Notes: generated by a model from the letters alone, not told the origin. A DNA stretch of 64,000 bases from Gracilariopsis chorda (GCA_003194525.1 NBIV01000015.1:248001-312000); one strand, 5' to 3'; shown: positions 10,796 to 21,280, numbered from the stretch's first letter. Made by a program: numbers and translations.

Positions 10796-11374
10796 CACGG
10801 AATCGGCCAATTAACGATGCGAACACGGAATAGTGGAGCACGTCGGGTTTGTAAAGTGAACCTTTTAGGCCTGACTACTATGACTGTAGTAGACCCTGAT
10901 CTTATCTGGCAATGATAAGTATTCAATTCATTCCAGCTTTAACATGTATCCCTGACAACTGGGAGATCAACCGCTCAATCGAAGGCCACTACAGTGCAAG
11001 TCAAAAGGGAACTATGACAAGGCACCCACGATGTGACAAGAGAAAATGGTCTTAGCCCGCAGAACGTCCCCCGCGACACGGAACGGAGTCAGAATGTCAA
11101 GTGGTGATACAAGAACCAACGGCGGCAAAAGACAAGTCGGTTCTGCGAAGGGTATTAGAGGCGAGTACCATGCGTACTGAGGACGGTAGGGGCGTACCAA
11201 AAGAAGGCAATCTTCTAACACTAGCTAGTACCGAAAGTCGCAGCTAGAATCGCGAAGGGGCAAGACAGAACAGCCCATTCGTTCACATGTGTCTGGGACA
11301 AATCCAGAGGATTTACAGGATATGCTGGAGGGTTTTTTAACCCTCAACGAGCATGTATCATAATGGGGAAACGA

Positions 11375-11399
11375 TATTACCCCACGGGTAGGGGTAATA
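11375..11399. repeat. hairpin TATTACCCC/GGGGTAATA
   Basis: A perfect 9-bp inverted repeat with a 7-base ACGGGTA loop. A second short inverted repeat, AGGGTTTTTTAACCCT, lies about 40 bp upstream. No gene is attached. Confidence 0.4.
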
Positions 11400-11628
11400 C
11401 CAAGAATACGACCGTATTTACGCCTACTTTTTTACTTTTTTTAATGAGGAAAGTCTTTCTCTTTTACAGGTCTCTGTCATGAAGACCTACATTATGCAGA
11501 TTGGTTCCCTCTTTCTATCATATGTGTGTGTTTACGGGCATGTGCCTCTAATTCCGAGGCAGCGGTATTAGACTAACCCTTTCTAGAAGAAGTACAAGGC
11601 TAATCATCTACTCGACGGCTAAATTCCG

Positions 11629-11850
11629 CTAATAGACCCAATCGCATATCCATTCGGCTTCCTCATCCGGCGTAACTTCATGGTCTTTTGTAGGCTTTTC
11701 GGAAGGTCGGCACACCTCGACGGGCGGAACTGCATGTGCCCTTCTATCACATGTTATGCACCAACGGTACCGAAGGGTACAAGGTAGGCTAGGTGGACAT
11801 AATGCCACACCAAGTATACTGTGGGCAGTGCAACGAGCTTGGGAGGCCAT
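11629..11850 (-). pseudogene. relic of the EVCRPS-motif family, second copy
   Basis: A short open frame (73 codons or fewer) containing CITCDRRAHAVPPVEVCRPS followed by an acidic stretch ending EWICDWVY. The central motif matches the relic at 259-507, and the downstream DNA matches 14610-14740 base by base with many substitutions. Family and function are unrecognised. Confidence 0.3.
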
Positions 11851-13317
11851 AAGGTCAGGATTACGAACCCCTTATCCCTAATCCTTTTCGTCAAAGAGGG
11901 GTTGCCATGGTCAACTGCCCGTTACCGTAATTATGAAACTCTTCCATTCAGTTGCATCCTCAACCGCCGTCCGTCTGGAAGGCACTAATTGCTCCGTTTG
12001 TGCTAGGAACGAAATACTAAACTCCGACTCCGGATATGGCGACTAGCCGGGCGTCAGGTTTTTTGCAAAAATAACATCCCATCTCGTGGAACTTAACCTC
12101 CCACTCAAATTCTTCGTCGTCAATCTTGCTGCTGACTGCGACGTTGTAAAGCGGGACAACTAAGAGGAGTAACAGTTGTGTGAAGCAATCAAGAGTTGAT
12201 AATATTTCTTTACTAGTGCGACTGGTACCGAATATGCTTTCGCGGACCCCTTTTTCTACCTTATTGGTGTGGTGGTTGATATACGTGTACAGCTGCGACT
12301 ATCATCAGTTCACACCAGACATGTGGCCTAGTCGTTTTGACCATGACAATTGGTTCCAACGCAGGTTTAAGATATTGTGTGAGAAGCTAACCCTTTAGCT
12401 CTGAAATGTGCGTTCGTCATAGCATTTTCACTCCCAAACAGCCTTTCAACTATCGTATTGCACTCTGTTGCTGCGCCCAGTTAAAAGCAGGCTGTATTTG
12501 TAACCAGTCTGTGTTTGTGGATTGCTAACCCGTCACCTTTGGTACCTATACAGTGGCTGTGATATTCAAATGCACAATTAAATCATAAGGGTAAGGAGCT
12601 AAGAGTTTGCAATCAAACCCTTTACCTCTGTATTGTGAGGAGCGATCAAGGGGGGTTTAGGTCAACCAAGGGCCAGTTTCATAATTCACCTACCCTCGCC
12701 TGCCGGCCTTTCTGCTGAGGCGAATCAGGGACGCAGCAAACGGATCTGCATATGGAACTACGCTGGGAACTTGGTATTCGACGAACAGACTAGTTCGAAG
12801 AGTTAATTCGTCGAAGTCAAAGCTGAGTTTCGCCCGCCCGTATCAACCATCCATCCACCATACCAAATACACAGCAAGGCTTGTTTCCACTGTCTTTCTA
12901 AGAGCGATTACATGAAAGTTTTTGCCCGATTCACGAAGAAAAATGCTTTCTAGGACGGTCGTCGCACTAAACAGGGCGGAGCACATTGGTATGTTGGTAA
13001 CCTTAGAATTGCAATTGGGTGTACATTAGAGCAGAACCAATCTTCAGCATTCGCACCGTGAGACATCCCATTCAATTACTCAATGTCTGAGACGCTTCTT
13101 TTTGAACCTCATTTTGCTGCTAATGTATTGCACGTAACCCTTTACCTGTTACGCCCTTTCAAAGCCGTTGCACGGTGACAATCGTTAATTCTACGAGACA
13201 TCCTTTCGCCTGGCTATACCTGGCCATGAGCCTCAGATTAACTTCAATGATAACGAAGACATCTCTGTTGTCCAGATTGGTGAGCAAGCTAAAACTTTAA
13301 TAAAACTCAATACAAAC

Positions 13318-14331
13318 ATGTGTACAAACACTCGAAGATTTAGCGTCTTCTTCACTGTCTTCTACATCCTTCTGTGGGCAGTGGAAGGACAAAGCCCTGC
13401 CCCATGCCTCTTCAACAGCACACATTGTGCTTGCTCTCAAGTTCCTGAACCTGGAAATTGTCTACGCACTATTTCGGACGGTACGTGTGCGGTGGGCCGG
13501 TGCAAGTCGACTGGAATGACATGTGATTGTTCTGGAACCAACCTTTGCAGAATAGAGTCATGCACACAGAATGTTGCCGCCGATGGATCCCTTTCAAGTG
13601 CTCTGCAGATTAATAGCACCGTCTCGTGTGTCATGAGTCAAAACATACAATGTGTGAGACGGGTTGGGGAGGTGCCGGTTGAGAACTTTCCCCCCCAGCC
13701 CACTGAATACCGTCAACTTCAATTTGGACAACCTTCGATTTCGCATATGTACAACTTAACGGCATTCGTCGATACTGAGAACGTTATCACGATACAAAGC
13801 AGTATGCATGGAACCTGGCCATCGTACTTGCGGCTAAGGAATCGCTTCATTCATATCCGGCTGTATGAGAATCAAGCGAGGAACGAAACCTACTTGTGTG
13901 CCATTTACAACGCATATCATTTGCCGTCGGACGGGAAACGCAGTGGAAGCGTAGATGTTCAGATTGAAGGAATTGCTGGCCAAAATCTATCGTGGGTGGC
14001 GTGCGATGACCTGGGAGAGTGTACTGGAGGTCCTTCCTCAACACTTTCTGCCACACATTCATTTGATGACAACGTCACAGACGGATGGTGTATTAGCCCT
14101 TTGGAGAGCAATGGGAATTCGGTTCGGGTTACATTCAGCAATGTAGAAGCGATGTTCGGCATTGAAATCCAGTCCCCCGGATCCCAGTTTGAGTATCTTT
14201 GGGGTGAACCTTTGCAGCATGGAATGACCGGCATTGCCGATTCCAACGGCTTCAGTGTTGCAGGAACGGCATCGTTCACCATAAACCCTGCGGGCATTCC
14301 GGTGCCAACTGGCGGAAACCAGCTGTCTTGA
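13318..14331 (+). CDS. secreted Cys-rich protein, paralogue 2
   Basis: A 337-residue paralogue of the protein at 8127-9131, similar over its whole length and strongest in the N-terminal Cys-rich module (shared runs include STHCACS, GNCLRTISDGTC, CKSTGMTCDCSGT and NVAADGSLSS). It starts with a signal peptide (MCTNTRRFSVFFTVFYILLW, cut near VEG/QSP). All Cys of the N-terminal module appear conserved, while the linker around residues 118-130 and the extreme C-terminus differ. The ATG at 13318 is the first in frame. Both copies are on the + strand with TAF8 on the opposite strand between them, so a local duplication followed by divergence is likely. Family and function are unrecognised; an extracellular location is supported by the leader and sequons. 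Confidence 0.75.
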   Translation: MCTNTRRFSVFFTVFYILLWAVEGQSPAPCLFNSTHCACSQVPEPGNCLRTISDGTCAVGRCKSTGMTCDCSGTNLCRIESCTQNVAADGSLSSALQINSTVSCVMSQNIQCVRRVGEVPVENFPPQPTEYRQLQFGQPSISHMYNLTAFVDTENVITIQSSMHGTWPSYLRLRNRFIHIRLYENQARNETYLCAIYNAYHLPSDGKRSGSVDVQIEGIAGQNLSWVACDDLGECTGGPSSTLSATHSFDDNVTDGWCISPLESNGNSVRVTFSNVEAMFGIEIQSPGSQFEYLWGEPLQHGMTGIADSNGFSVAGTASFTINPAGIPVPTGGNQLS

Positions 14332-14609
14332 TATGGAGCTAGCTAATCCTGTATTCCTTCTGATCCATATTCTCGCCAATGCCCACCCTTTTGTACAACA
14401 GAGAACTAGGTATCACTATTGAACTTATAAAGGCAGTGTTTGCCTCTCACACTTGTCCCCTTCTCATGAACTGCACTTGAAGTACGGAGACACTTCTGAT
14501 GCTATCTCGATCAGTTTGTCTTGGTAATACGGCAGATCAGATGTAGGCATGTGTGTCTGAATGGGTTTGTATGTATATATGGGTGGCGGTCCCAACCTCT
14601 GGAAGTAAA

Positions 14610-14740
14610 TTCCTACTTGACGGCTAAGTTCCCCTAGTAGACGCAATTGCAGATCCAGTTCGCCATCTCGTTCGGAGCAACCTTTTCAGTCGTTTCTAGC
14701 CTTTTCGGAATGTCTGCACACCTCGGCGGATATGATGTGG
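14610..14740 (-). pseudogene. degenerate third copy of the EVCRPS-motif repeat
   Basis: DNA here aligns with 11606-11740 (CGGCTAA, then ...TTTTCGGAA, then CACACCTCG). Translation gives AEVCRHSEK before frame damage. It is a clear diverged relic without a usable frame. Confidence 0.35.
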
Positions 14741-14972
14741 TTGTCATACTTCACGCGTAGATACAGAACGCTTGACAAACGGTGCAGTACAGTTCACGCC
14801 CATATCCACGCTGACAATTTGAGCTGTGATAAAGCACTACACATACCCTTTCTTCAGCAGCCAAGGTCATTGCCAGCACTGCTCTTCACCTTCCTCCAGA
14901 ATCACCAATTCTGTTTACGCCTTGTCTTGTTGTTGGTATCTTTGTTCATCAGTCTGCGAAAAAGTCTTTGCC

Positions 14973-15797
14973 ATGGTCTTCTACGTATTCATATTTTCCC
15001 TGTGCTTCCTAGTTCGCTTCAGGACCTCTGACGGTCAGATAAGCCCAGCGAGAAATTTTATACCAAGGATAACGTTCATGAGACCTGTGACACCGAGAAT
15101 ATTTTTCGAGGACAACAGAGAGGCATTGCAAAGCCTTCCTGAGCAACCCAACAGAGCAGTAAGGATAGTGTTCAGCCTAATCCTTGAGAATATTGGGTTT
15201 ACAGAGAAAGTCAACGCAGGTCTTGTTGAATGCATGTCCTCTGAAACAAATACAACACAGTCTACATGGGGGGCTTATCAGATGGACAGATTCACTCCTT
15301 CACAGATTCAGGTGCAGTACTTCTCCCTGGTATCCGAACAGGAATCACTCGACTTTCCTGAAAGACTGAATAGATATATAGAGAGTGGAAAGCTGCTATG
15401 GTGTTTCAGGGATGTTAACCGCGGGACTTCAGAAGATGTGATGATTCTCTCAGGCAGAAAGGTTACTGCTCCGAGGAGCGGATCAATTGTTTCCTCGGCT
15501 GGCTCAACCCCAGGGTGGGCAATTGGTGTGGTTTTCGGAGTCGTTGCTTCAGTGGGAATTCTCGCTCTTATTGTCACCGTCATAAAAGGCGAGCAAATCT
15601 ACCCTGAGAGCGAGTACGAAGAATTTGGAAAGGATATGCAAAAAAGCGGAGATCCTGCAACGCCTTTGTCAGATGCCGAAGCAAACGACAGTTCTATAGA
15701 GGACGAAGATTCTGAGGGTGCAGAGAGCGAGCTGGAGAGGGAGCTAAGAACCATTGCAGGTCAACGAGATGTGTGCGTGACGCACAAAGAAAACTGA
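14973..15797 (+). CDS. single-pass type I membrane protein, unknown family
   Basis: A 274-residue protein. The ATG at 14973 immediately precedes a hydrophobic signal peptide (VFYVFIFSLCFLV); the upstream frame is open but lacks a better start. The ectodomain spans about residues 22-178 with few Cys and an NTT sequon. A single membrane helix (about 182-204, WAIGVVFGVVASVGILALIV) is followed by a cytosolic tail rich in Asp/Glu/Ser (SEYEEF, EDEDSEGAESELERE). It lies directly downstream of the secreted Cys-rich paralogue on the same strand. The topology resembles a small receptor or adhesion protein, but no domain is recognised. Confidence 0.6.
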   Translation: MVFYVFIFSLCFLVRFRTSDGQISPARNFIPRITFMRPVTPRIFFEDNREALQSLPEQPNRAVRIVFSLILENIGFTEKVNAGLVECMSSETNTTQSTWGAYQMDRFTPSQIQVQYFSLVSEQESLDFPERLNRYIESGKLLWCFRDVNRGTSEDVMILSGRKVTAPRSGSIVSSAGSTPGWAIGVVFGVVASVGILALIVTVIKGEQIYPESEYEEFGKDMQKSGDPATPLSDAEANDSSIEDEDSEGAESELERELRTIAGQRDVCVTHKEN

Positions 15798-15941
15798 CAA
15801 AGACGAGATCAAACTGCTTCAGGAATGCAGCTTCGAATTCTGAACGGAGTAATCATCAAAGAATGGAAACTTTATCAAACCCCCTTGATATACTTCAGTA
15901 AATCCAATATAGCAGTTTTCCCGGTTGAAAACAAGTCACAG

Positions 15942-17447
15942 TTATGTCATTAGTGGTGGCTCCTTGTCAAGAGAAACTTGGCTTGCGATTACTTCTGGTT
16001 GAAGTGTATCGAGGACAGCACCTAACGGCCATCCCAGCATATGCCCATCTACGAATTGCTCAAAAGACACGTTGGTCTTCGAAACAGAGAAGTTTTCCGT
16101 GAGAATCTTCAAAACTGCAAAGATATACGAGAACTCTGCGCATCTCTCATCCAGTCCGGCGTGCGACTCTGCACCTTGATCTTCGCACAACTCTTTGCCT
16201 TTTGCGATCATCTCTTCCTTTGTAGCGCTCGAGTTCAGACCCAGTCGCACGGTTTTGTCATAAAAGTAAGCGAACGCGACGAACTTCTTTTCATCAGGAA
16301 GATGGCTGCGTTTGTCGAAAAGACGGCTATACGAAGAAATGGCAATTTCCGCACTGGCTACGCAACGATCGAAGTCACCATCTCCGACAATTCTGACCGT
16401 CTTCGGTCCCGTAAAATCAGGTCGCTGCACTTTCAGTTTTGTGTCCTTGAATGTAGTACCCTTTCGGAAGCACGGGTTACCTTCTTCCAACACACCCTCA
16501 TGGTCGAAGATACCGTACAGCTTCTTTTTGAAGTTCACTAGACCGAGTCCAAGGTGGTTGCGAGAATGAAGTGTATACGTTTGTCCGAAAACCTTGATTG
16601 GCGTTTGCGCGGCTGGAAAATGGCCGTTTTCCTTGACCTTTTGGGCTTCGGCTTCTTCGCTTTCTGGAGTGGTAATGGATTCGTCGATATCTCCATCATC
16701 GTGAAAGACAATCTGCATACTTGCGCCGCCTAGCTCTAGGGCGCCCACAAATTGCTTTTCCTTGTTCTCAGGATCAAAGTTGCGAAGAAGGTAGTTAGTA
16801 GTAACCCAGGCATGGTTGGCTTCATCGCTCTCGGAAAGCACAGAAACCCATTCAGATTTGAACATGAACTCGGTGGAACCGAGCGCCTGCCTTGCCATGT
16901 CCAGCGCTCTTTCTGCCTTCTCATCACCGAGAAGACGAAATCCGGCAGTAGCGTGCAGCGCGATTGGTGTTCTCTTCCTTCGTCGAAGACCAGGAACAGC
17001 CTTCTTGACTTTCTCCAGCAGAGGTTTGAAGAACAGCTTGGAAGAGGACGCGGTAGCAGAGGCGAGCGTGTCTAGCGTCTTATTATGAGCGAACATAGCT
17101 GTGCTCTGCAATTCCAAATGGCGGTGCTCCTTGTCGAAACGAAAGGTGAACACTTGCGCTCGGGTACCGGTGGAACCGGCGTCTATCATGACACCATGCA
17201 CGCGCCCCGGGGGTGGTAGCTTAGTGTTCTGAATCATATGAAAGAAAACGAGGCAGGCAACCGCTGCTAATGATAGAAAGTTCTTGAAGGAGGAATATTC
17301 TTCATCGAGAAGCTGTGGGACAGATTTGGGGGTTTTGGTGGGTTGAGAATCATCACTAGTTGCTGAAGTAGTGGTAGAGTGAGTGGTCTGCTTCGACGCT
17401 GCGGAAGACGTGTTGGCTCGTCTACGGCGCGTGGTGTTTTGAGGCAT
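15942..17447 (-). CDS. GDA1/CD39 family nucleoside phosphatase (apyrase)
   Basis: A 501-residue E-NTPDase that hydrolyses nucleoside di- or triphosphates. All conserved regions are visible: ACR1 DAGSTGTR (89-96), ACR2 ATAGFRLL (166-173), ACR3 around SESDEANHAWVTTNYL (205-220) and ACR4 GALELGGASMQIVF (235-248), followed by a long C-terminal lobe. A Ser/Thr-rich cytosolic N-terminus precedes one membrane anchor (about 57-73, FLSLAAVACLVFF), giving type II topology. That fits a Golgi or ER nucleoside diphosphatase supporting glycosylation, or an ecto-apyrase. The ATG at 17447 is clear. The gene is intronless and convergent with the membrane protein gene, 144 bp away. Substrate cannot be assigned from sequence. 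Confidence 0.9.
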   Translation of the reverse strand: MPQNTTRRRRANTSSAASKQTTHSTTTSATSDDSQPTKTPKSVPQLLDEEYSSFKNFLSLAAVACLVFFHMIQNTKLPPPGRVHGVMIDAGSTGTRAQVFTFRFDKEHRHLELQSTAMFAHNKTLDTLASATASSSKLFFKPLLEKVKKAVPGLRRRKRTPIALHATAGFRLLGDEKAERALDMARQALGSTEFMFKSEWVSVLSESDEANHAWVTTNYLLRNFDPENKEKQFVGALELGGASMQIVFHDDGDIDESITTPESEEAEAQKVKENGHFPAAQTPIKVFGQTYTLHSRNHLGLGLVNFKKKLYGIFDHEGVLEEGNPCFRKGTTFKDTKLKVQRPDFTGPKTVRIVGDGDFDRCVASAEIAISSYSRLFDKRSHLPDEKKFVAFAYFYDKTVRLGLNSSATKEEMIAKGKELCEDQGAESHAGLDERCAEFSYIFAVLKILTENFSVSKTNVSFEQFVDGHMLGWPLGAVLDTLQPEVIASQVSLDKEPPLMT

Positions 17448-18376
17448 TGCTTTGAGTTGGCCGAAGCAAGAAACAAATTAAAGAAATATGGGTCAAGTCA
17501 GAGGCGTCACGGGTTTGAGTTAAGCAGAGGCGTCTAGTTAAGGGAACCAGTTGCGGAATATAAGTGAATGTGAGGCGTTGAAAGGCGGCTCGTCCACGGT
17601 CGACGTGAGGACGATAGATCCGAGCCAGACGGTGTTGGGTGTTAACCCTCTTTGCTGGCTGAAGTCCGATTGGCAGGTGAGCACCGCCACTCGCGGTGCG
17701 CTTATGCACCAACCACTGCGGTTCGTCGGCAATCACTTCAGTCGCCACGTGTGCCGCGTCCAAGAAACCGACCTGCATAATTGGATCTAAATAGTTCACG
17801 ATTGGGTTTTTGAGCTAAACAGTGATTTGGCGCGAAAAAACCAAAGGGGCGCTGCATTTAGCTCATCGTAATGAAGCTCCATCCCAACAGCAGATACCTA
17901 AGGGTACGGTTTGTTCGCTCCAGTTTTATGTACAAACGAAGATATCGTACTTCGTGAACTATTCCAAGCCTGTCCTTGCCCTTGGTTAAGGTTTATCTAT
18001 CATTGCACAGTCCAGTTTGCTATCTAGTGGGAGATTTCCTTTTTGCACTCAGAGTAGCTCAGATTGTGTGTGCGCTCTTCGTCCATCTGCTGAATCTCAA
18101 CTAATATCCACGGTAGAGCAAATTCTATACTGGTTTTGTGCAGATACTCGGATGCGCAACGACCCTCAAGAACGGAGGACAAGCCGCAATCCAACCGCCT
18201 ACCTACCTGTGTTGCGCCCTTTAATATACGTGACGGTTTCCACAATGTTTCTATAAGACCGGAAGTTACCTTGTACTCAGCTGTGCGCTCCTGTGGGCTC
18301 ATGCAAAGCACCCTTCAACATACACAGTCTCTCCCAATCTTTGCCCCAGCAAAACATCTCATCTCAACTATCACCA
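17448..18376. other. divergent intergenic region, no gene recognised
   Basis: It separates the divergent apyrase and RNASEH2B starts and must hold both promoters. No convincing TATA box or coding frame is seen. Confidence 0.45.
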
Positions 18377-19297
18377 ATGGCCGCGTCTCGTTCAAGATCA
18401 GCTATAGTGGCTTTGCCGAAATTGCTCTTGCAAGGCGACAAAGGGAAGAACACTTTAACCAAAGTGTTCATTGAACCGATTAAGTTACTCGGGAACGAAG
18501 AACATAGGCTCATTCCACTCCACTTCGCGCGCGACTCCAGGAACTCCCTTATGGTTGTCGAGCTAGTCAAGTTTGCGCACCCCTACGGCTCTTGGATGAT
18601 TGTTCCAGAAGATCTCGCACAGCCACCATACCTTTCCAGCAATGGCAATATTACGTTTGTAACAAGGGTAGACCCGCTTTTTGCAGTGCTGGTCATAGCG
18701 GATTGCAACGGCACCGTTGGCAAAACTCGCGTCTTTCAACCACTTGATTCCCTTTGCATAGCGAACAATGGAATTAACTTAAGTGCTGTATGCCCAGCAC
18801 AACAAGTATCCCATCTCTGTGATACAAAGGTTGTTTCCGATCAAACTTTTTACCGACTTAGTGATGAGAAGACACTTTCGTGGTTGTTGAAGAAACACAG
18901 CATACTCTCCAAACATTCTCGATTAAACAACCAACATGCTGCAGACATCATATGTCAGTATCTCAATCATCGGTGGAATACCATTTTCCGAAGGGCTTTG
19001 AAAACCTCCGGACCTGACGGCTCGCCAAGTCCGCAAAAGAAAGAATCTGCCGCCGAGCTGGCCATGTCGATTATGATGGATAATGCCAAAGCGAATAATC
19101 TCGCAGAAAGTCTACCACAGAACAATATGAAGAGGAAAGCAACGGATTCTAAAAAGAAGCCTCCATCAAAGAAGAAGAAAGGTACGAAAAATGAAGCGAC
19201 AGCAAAATGGTGGGCATCGAAACATGGTGCTAAAAATGCTGGTACTCAAAGCAATTCCTTGAAGAAAAGAAGTCTACGTTCATCTACTACAGGATAA
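18377..19297 (+). CDS. RNASEH2B: ribonuclease H2 subunit B
   Basis: A 306-residue homologue of the non-catalytic B subunit of the nuclear RNase H2 complex, which removes ribonucleotides from DNA and resolves RNA:DNA hybrids. The N-terminal triple-barrel region shows the family pattern around FVTRVDPLFAVLVI (94-107), then VFQPLDSL (119-126), a CDTK segment and a YRL segment. A helical region and a Lys-rich tail (KRKATDSKKKPPSKKKKG) follow, the latter a strong nuclear localisation signal. The ATG at 18377 is preferred over the longer open frame because the preceding 28 residues lack an ATG and family similarity. The last 11 bp overlap the convergent transporter gene. This subunit is poorly conserved, so the call rests on the DPLF motif and overall layout. 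Confidence 0.75.
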   Translation: MAASRSRSAIVALPKLLLQGDKGKNTLTKVFIEPIKLLGNEEHRLIPLHFARDSRNSLMVVELVKFAHPYGSWMIVPEDLAQPPYLSSNGNITFVTRVDPLFAVLVIADCNGTVGKTRVFQPLDSLCIANNGINLSAVCPAQQVSHLCDTKVVSDQTFYRLSDEKTLSWLLKKHSILSKHSRLNNQHAADIICQYLNHRWNTIFRRALKTSGPDGSPSPQKKESAAELAMSIMMDNAKANNLAESLPQNNMKRKATDSKKKPPSKKKKGTKNEATAKWWASKHGAKNAGTQSNSLKKRSLRSSTTG

Positions 19298-20621
19298 CAT
19301 CTGTGCTTCGCCTTATCACTACATGACTCCATATCTGGCCCAGCAGCAATGTGAGGATGAGACCAACAAAGGCCGACGCTACGTGTGGAGCCGGAGAAAA
19401 GCCGTACGGTGCTACTCCAGTACCAATCACGGCCCCTTGCGTACATAAATATAGAACCAGAGTTCGTTTTGCTCTCTCGTCTAGAAGCAATGCGGATCCG
19501 AGCGCTCGGCCCAGAAGCCACATCATCAACACAACACCACCGCTCAATCCTATGCTCCCCAAAAGCCCAGTGATACTCCCTTGAACGACATCTCGCACGG
19601 CCGAGGCGAGCAAAAGAAGAGAAGCCAACCAAGCAGTCGGCAGTGCCAGCAATCCACACAGCACCGCCATGCGTTTTTTCATTATCCTGTTCAGGGCGAG
19701 GCCTGCCAGGAACGGTATTGTTATCGTAAGCAATAGTACTATGACGTTTGGGGGTGGAGCAACTTGCGGAAGGATCCCTCCTATGTTCAGGAAAGCCGAT
19801 CTATGTGCCCAAAGGCTTATGGCGTGTGATATGCACGGAAGGAGTGGAAACAGAATAATCGTAAGCGAAGTTAGGATTGCGAACAAGGTAGTATGGATGT
19901 ACATAGACAGCATCGCCGCTGATGGAGAAAATCCGACAGGAGTCGTAGACAATAAGAATAAGGATGAGAGAACTCCTGCTGGAAGAGACAGACTCTCTGC
20001 AGTTGCCTTGATAGTGGCTGGGTCACTAACCGCTGCCGCGGCAACGGCAGCAGCTGCGGCTGCGGTTTTGGTACTGCTTAGTTTGAAAAGCGCGTACCCT
20101 GCGATAGCAACTGAATGAGATAAAACCGGTGAGCAAATGAAACGAGTCAGAATGCTGAAGACCAGAGTCAACCTTACGCTTCCAGCCTTCGATAAATCAA
20201 ATCTAGAGAGCAACGTGCCATATGCGAATGAAGAAAGAGCAACGCACGCTGCCTTCATTCTGACACCAGTAATGACTATTCTCGGAAACCATCCCGCTAG
20301 AAGTGGAAGGGTCGTCGTAACCCCAACTAGGGTAGCTAAGGTTCCAGAGACCGCGAGAAATTCAGCGCTGAGTGGGCCCTTTCCCCCAGCTGGTTCGGGC
20401 GTTACGGAAGAATAGTCTGGAGACTGTGGCGAATGATCGACGGCCGAGATGGGCGGATTCCGTTCGAAAGAAGACCAGGGTTTCGAAACCCTTGTAACTG
20501 GCCGCAACGGATTTTGCAAGGGTGAGAAGCTTCTTCGCAACCGGAAATCATGATTGGATAGCGTAGAAGTTGGAATGGCGAACGATAAAGAAACCGTAAA
20601 GGCACGTTGTGATTTGACCAT
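19287..20621 (-). CDS. BASS/SBF-type transporter, probably plastid-targeted
   Basis: A 444-residue polytopic protein. The first 80 residues are rich in Ser, Pro and Arg with almost no acidic residues until the middle, like a plastid transit peptide. About nine hydrophobic segments follow, with bile acid:sodium symporter-like features: FPRIVITGVRMKAACVALSSF near the start, the TTPVGFSPSAAMLSMY segment corresponding to the family's substrate or sodium site, and CTQGAVIGTGVAPYGF near the end. Plant BASS proteins move pyruvate, glucosinolate precursors or pantoate derivatives; the substrate here is unknown. An unusual Ala-rich run (KTAAAAAAVAAAAV) sits in a loop or helix. The ATG at 20621 is clear and the gene is intronless. 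Its stop lies inside the RNASEH2B coding end. Confidence 0.7.
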   Translation of the reverse strand: MVKSQRAFTVSLSFAIPTSTLSNHDFRLRRSFSPLQNPLRPVTRVSKPWSSFERNPPISAVDHSPQSPDYSSVTPEPAGGKGPLSAEFLAVSGTLATLVGVTTTLPLLAGWFPRIVITGVRMKAACVALSSFAYGTLLSRFDLSKAGSVRLTLVFSILTRFICSPVLSHSVAIAGYALFKLSSTKTAAAAAAVAAAAVSDPATIKATAESLSLPAGVLSSLFLLSTTPVGFSPSAAMLSMYIHTTLFAILTSLTIILFPLLPCISHAISLWAHRSAFLNIGGILPQVAPPPNVIVLLLTITIPFLAGLALNRIMKKRMAVLCGLLALPTAWLASLLLLASAVRDVVQGSITGLLGSIGLSGGVVLMMWLLGRALGSALLLDERAKRTLVLYLCTQGAVIGTGVAPYGFSPAPHVASAFVGLILTLLLGQIWSHVVIRRSTDVIL

Positions 20622-21263
20622 GCTGTTCTCCTGTCCCAGTTTTTCGTTTGCAGGTCAAGGAGTCAATGATTCCCTGGATGTTTTACGTTTCGATCACCTT
20701 CTTTAAAGTAGCAGTCTTAAGTAGTGTAATGAAACCGCGGCGCCAATCTGGTTGGGCGTGATAATGAGATGCCTCGATGAAGATTTGCTATTGCCCGAAA
20801 TGCACGGACGTGTATGCATTTCAAGCTAGTATAGACGCCTTTTGCAAAGACAGCTGCTATGGCAGTGCTTCAGGCTACAGCCAGCTCTCCAACATCATCA
20901 CCGACAATAGAAACCGGTCACTATGTACCGTTTACCTGGATGCGAGTGGCACGGAGGGTAAGACGGTACCGTTGTGCTTGTCTTGCTCGAGAGTCGTGGC
21001 CTTCTGGCAGGACCTCTGTACAACCAAAATCGGCGCTTTATTGCTTCGCCGGCCTTTTTCGTAATCTCGGGCTGTTGTTAATAAACAATTACTTGTGGCT
21101 TCAAGACAGCTTATGCTCGATCTTTATTCTTGGTCAGGTGTGAAGGGCAGACATAATCAGCCCTTCCTGTAGCCAGTAGAACTGAGCTACAAACAGCAAC
21201 GTCCTACCCTTGTAGAAGGACAACGTGGCCCCTAATGTCTATTCGACCAAGATGTTGGCCTCA
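20622..21263. other. intergenic, no gene recognised
   Basis: The spacer between the transporter start and the Harbinger transposon. Only short meaningless frames occur. Confidence 0.45.
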
Positions 21264-21266
21264 TAA

Positions 21267-21280
21267 GGGCGTTCCCAACC
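21267..21280 (+). repeat. Harbinger left terminal inverted repeat
   Basis: GGGCGTTCCCAACC, preceded by the TAA target duplication at 21264-21266. Confidence 0.92.

Larger units (their letters stand above)
10796..13317. other. 2.5-kb intergenic region
   Basis: No intact gene is recognised. It contains a strong hairpin at 11375-11399, a relic open frame at 11629-11850, and several scattered AACCCT-type hexamers that do not form an array. Confidence 0.5.

Noticed and set aside
14826-14972. N-terminal extension of the membrane protein
   Set aside because: It lacks an ATG, and the signal peptide starts exactly at the ATG at 14973.
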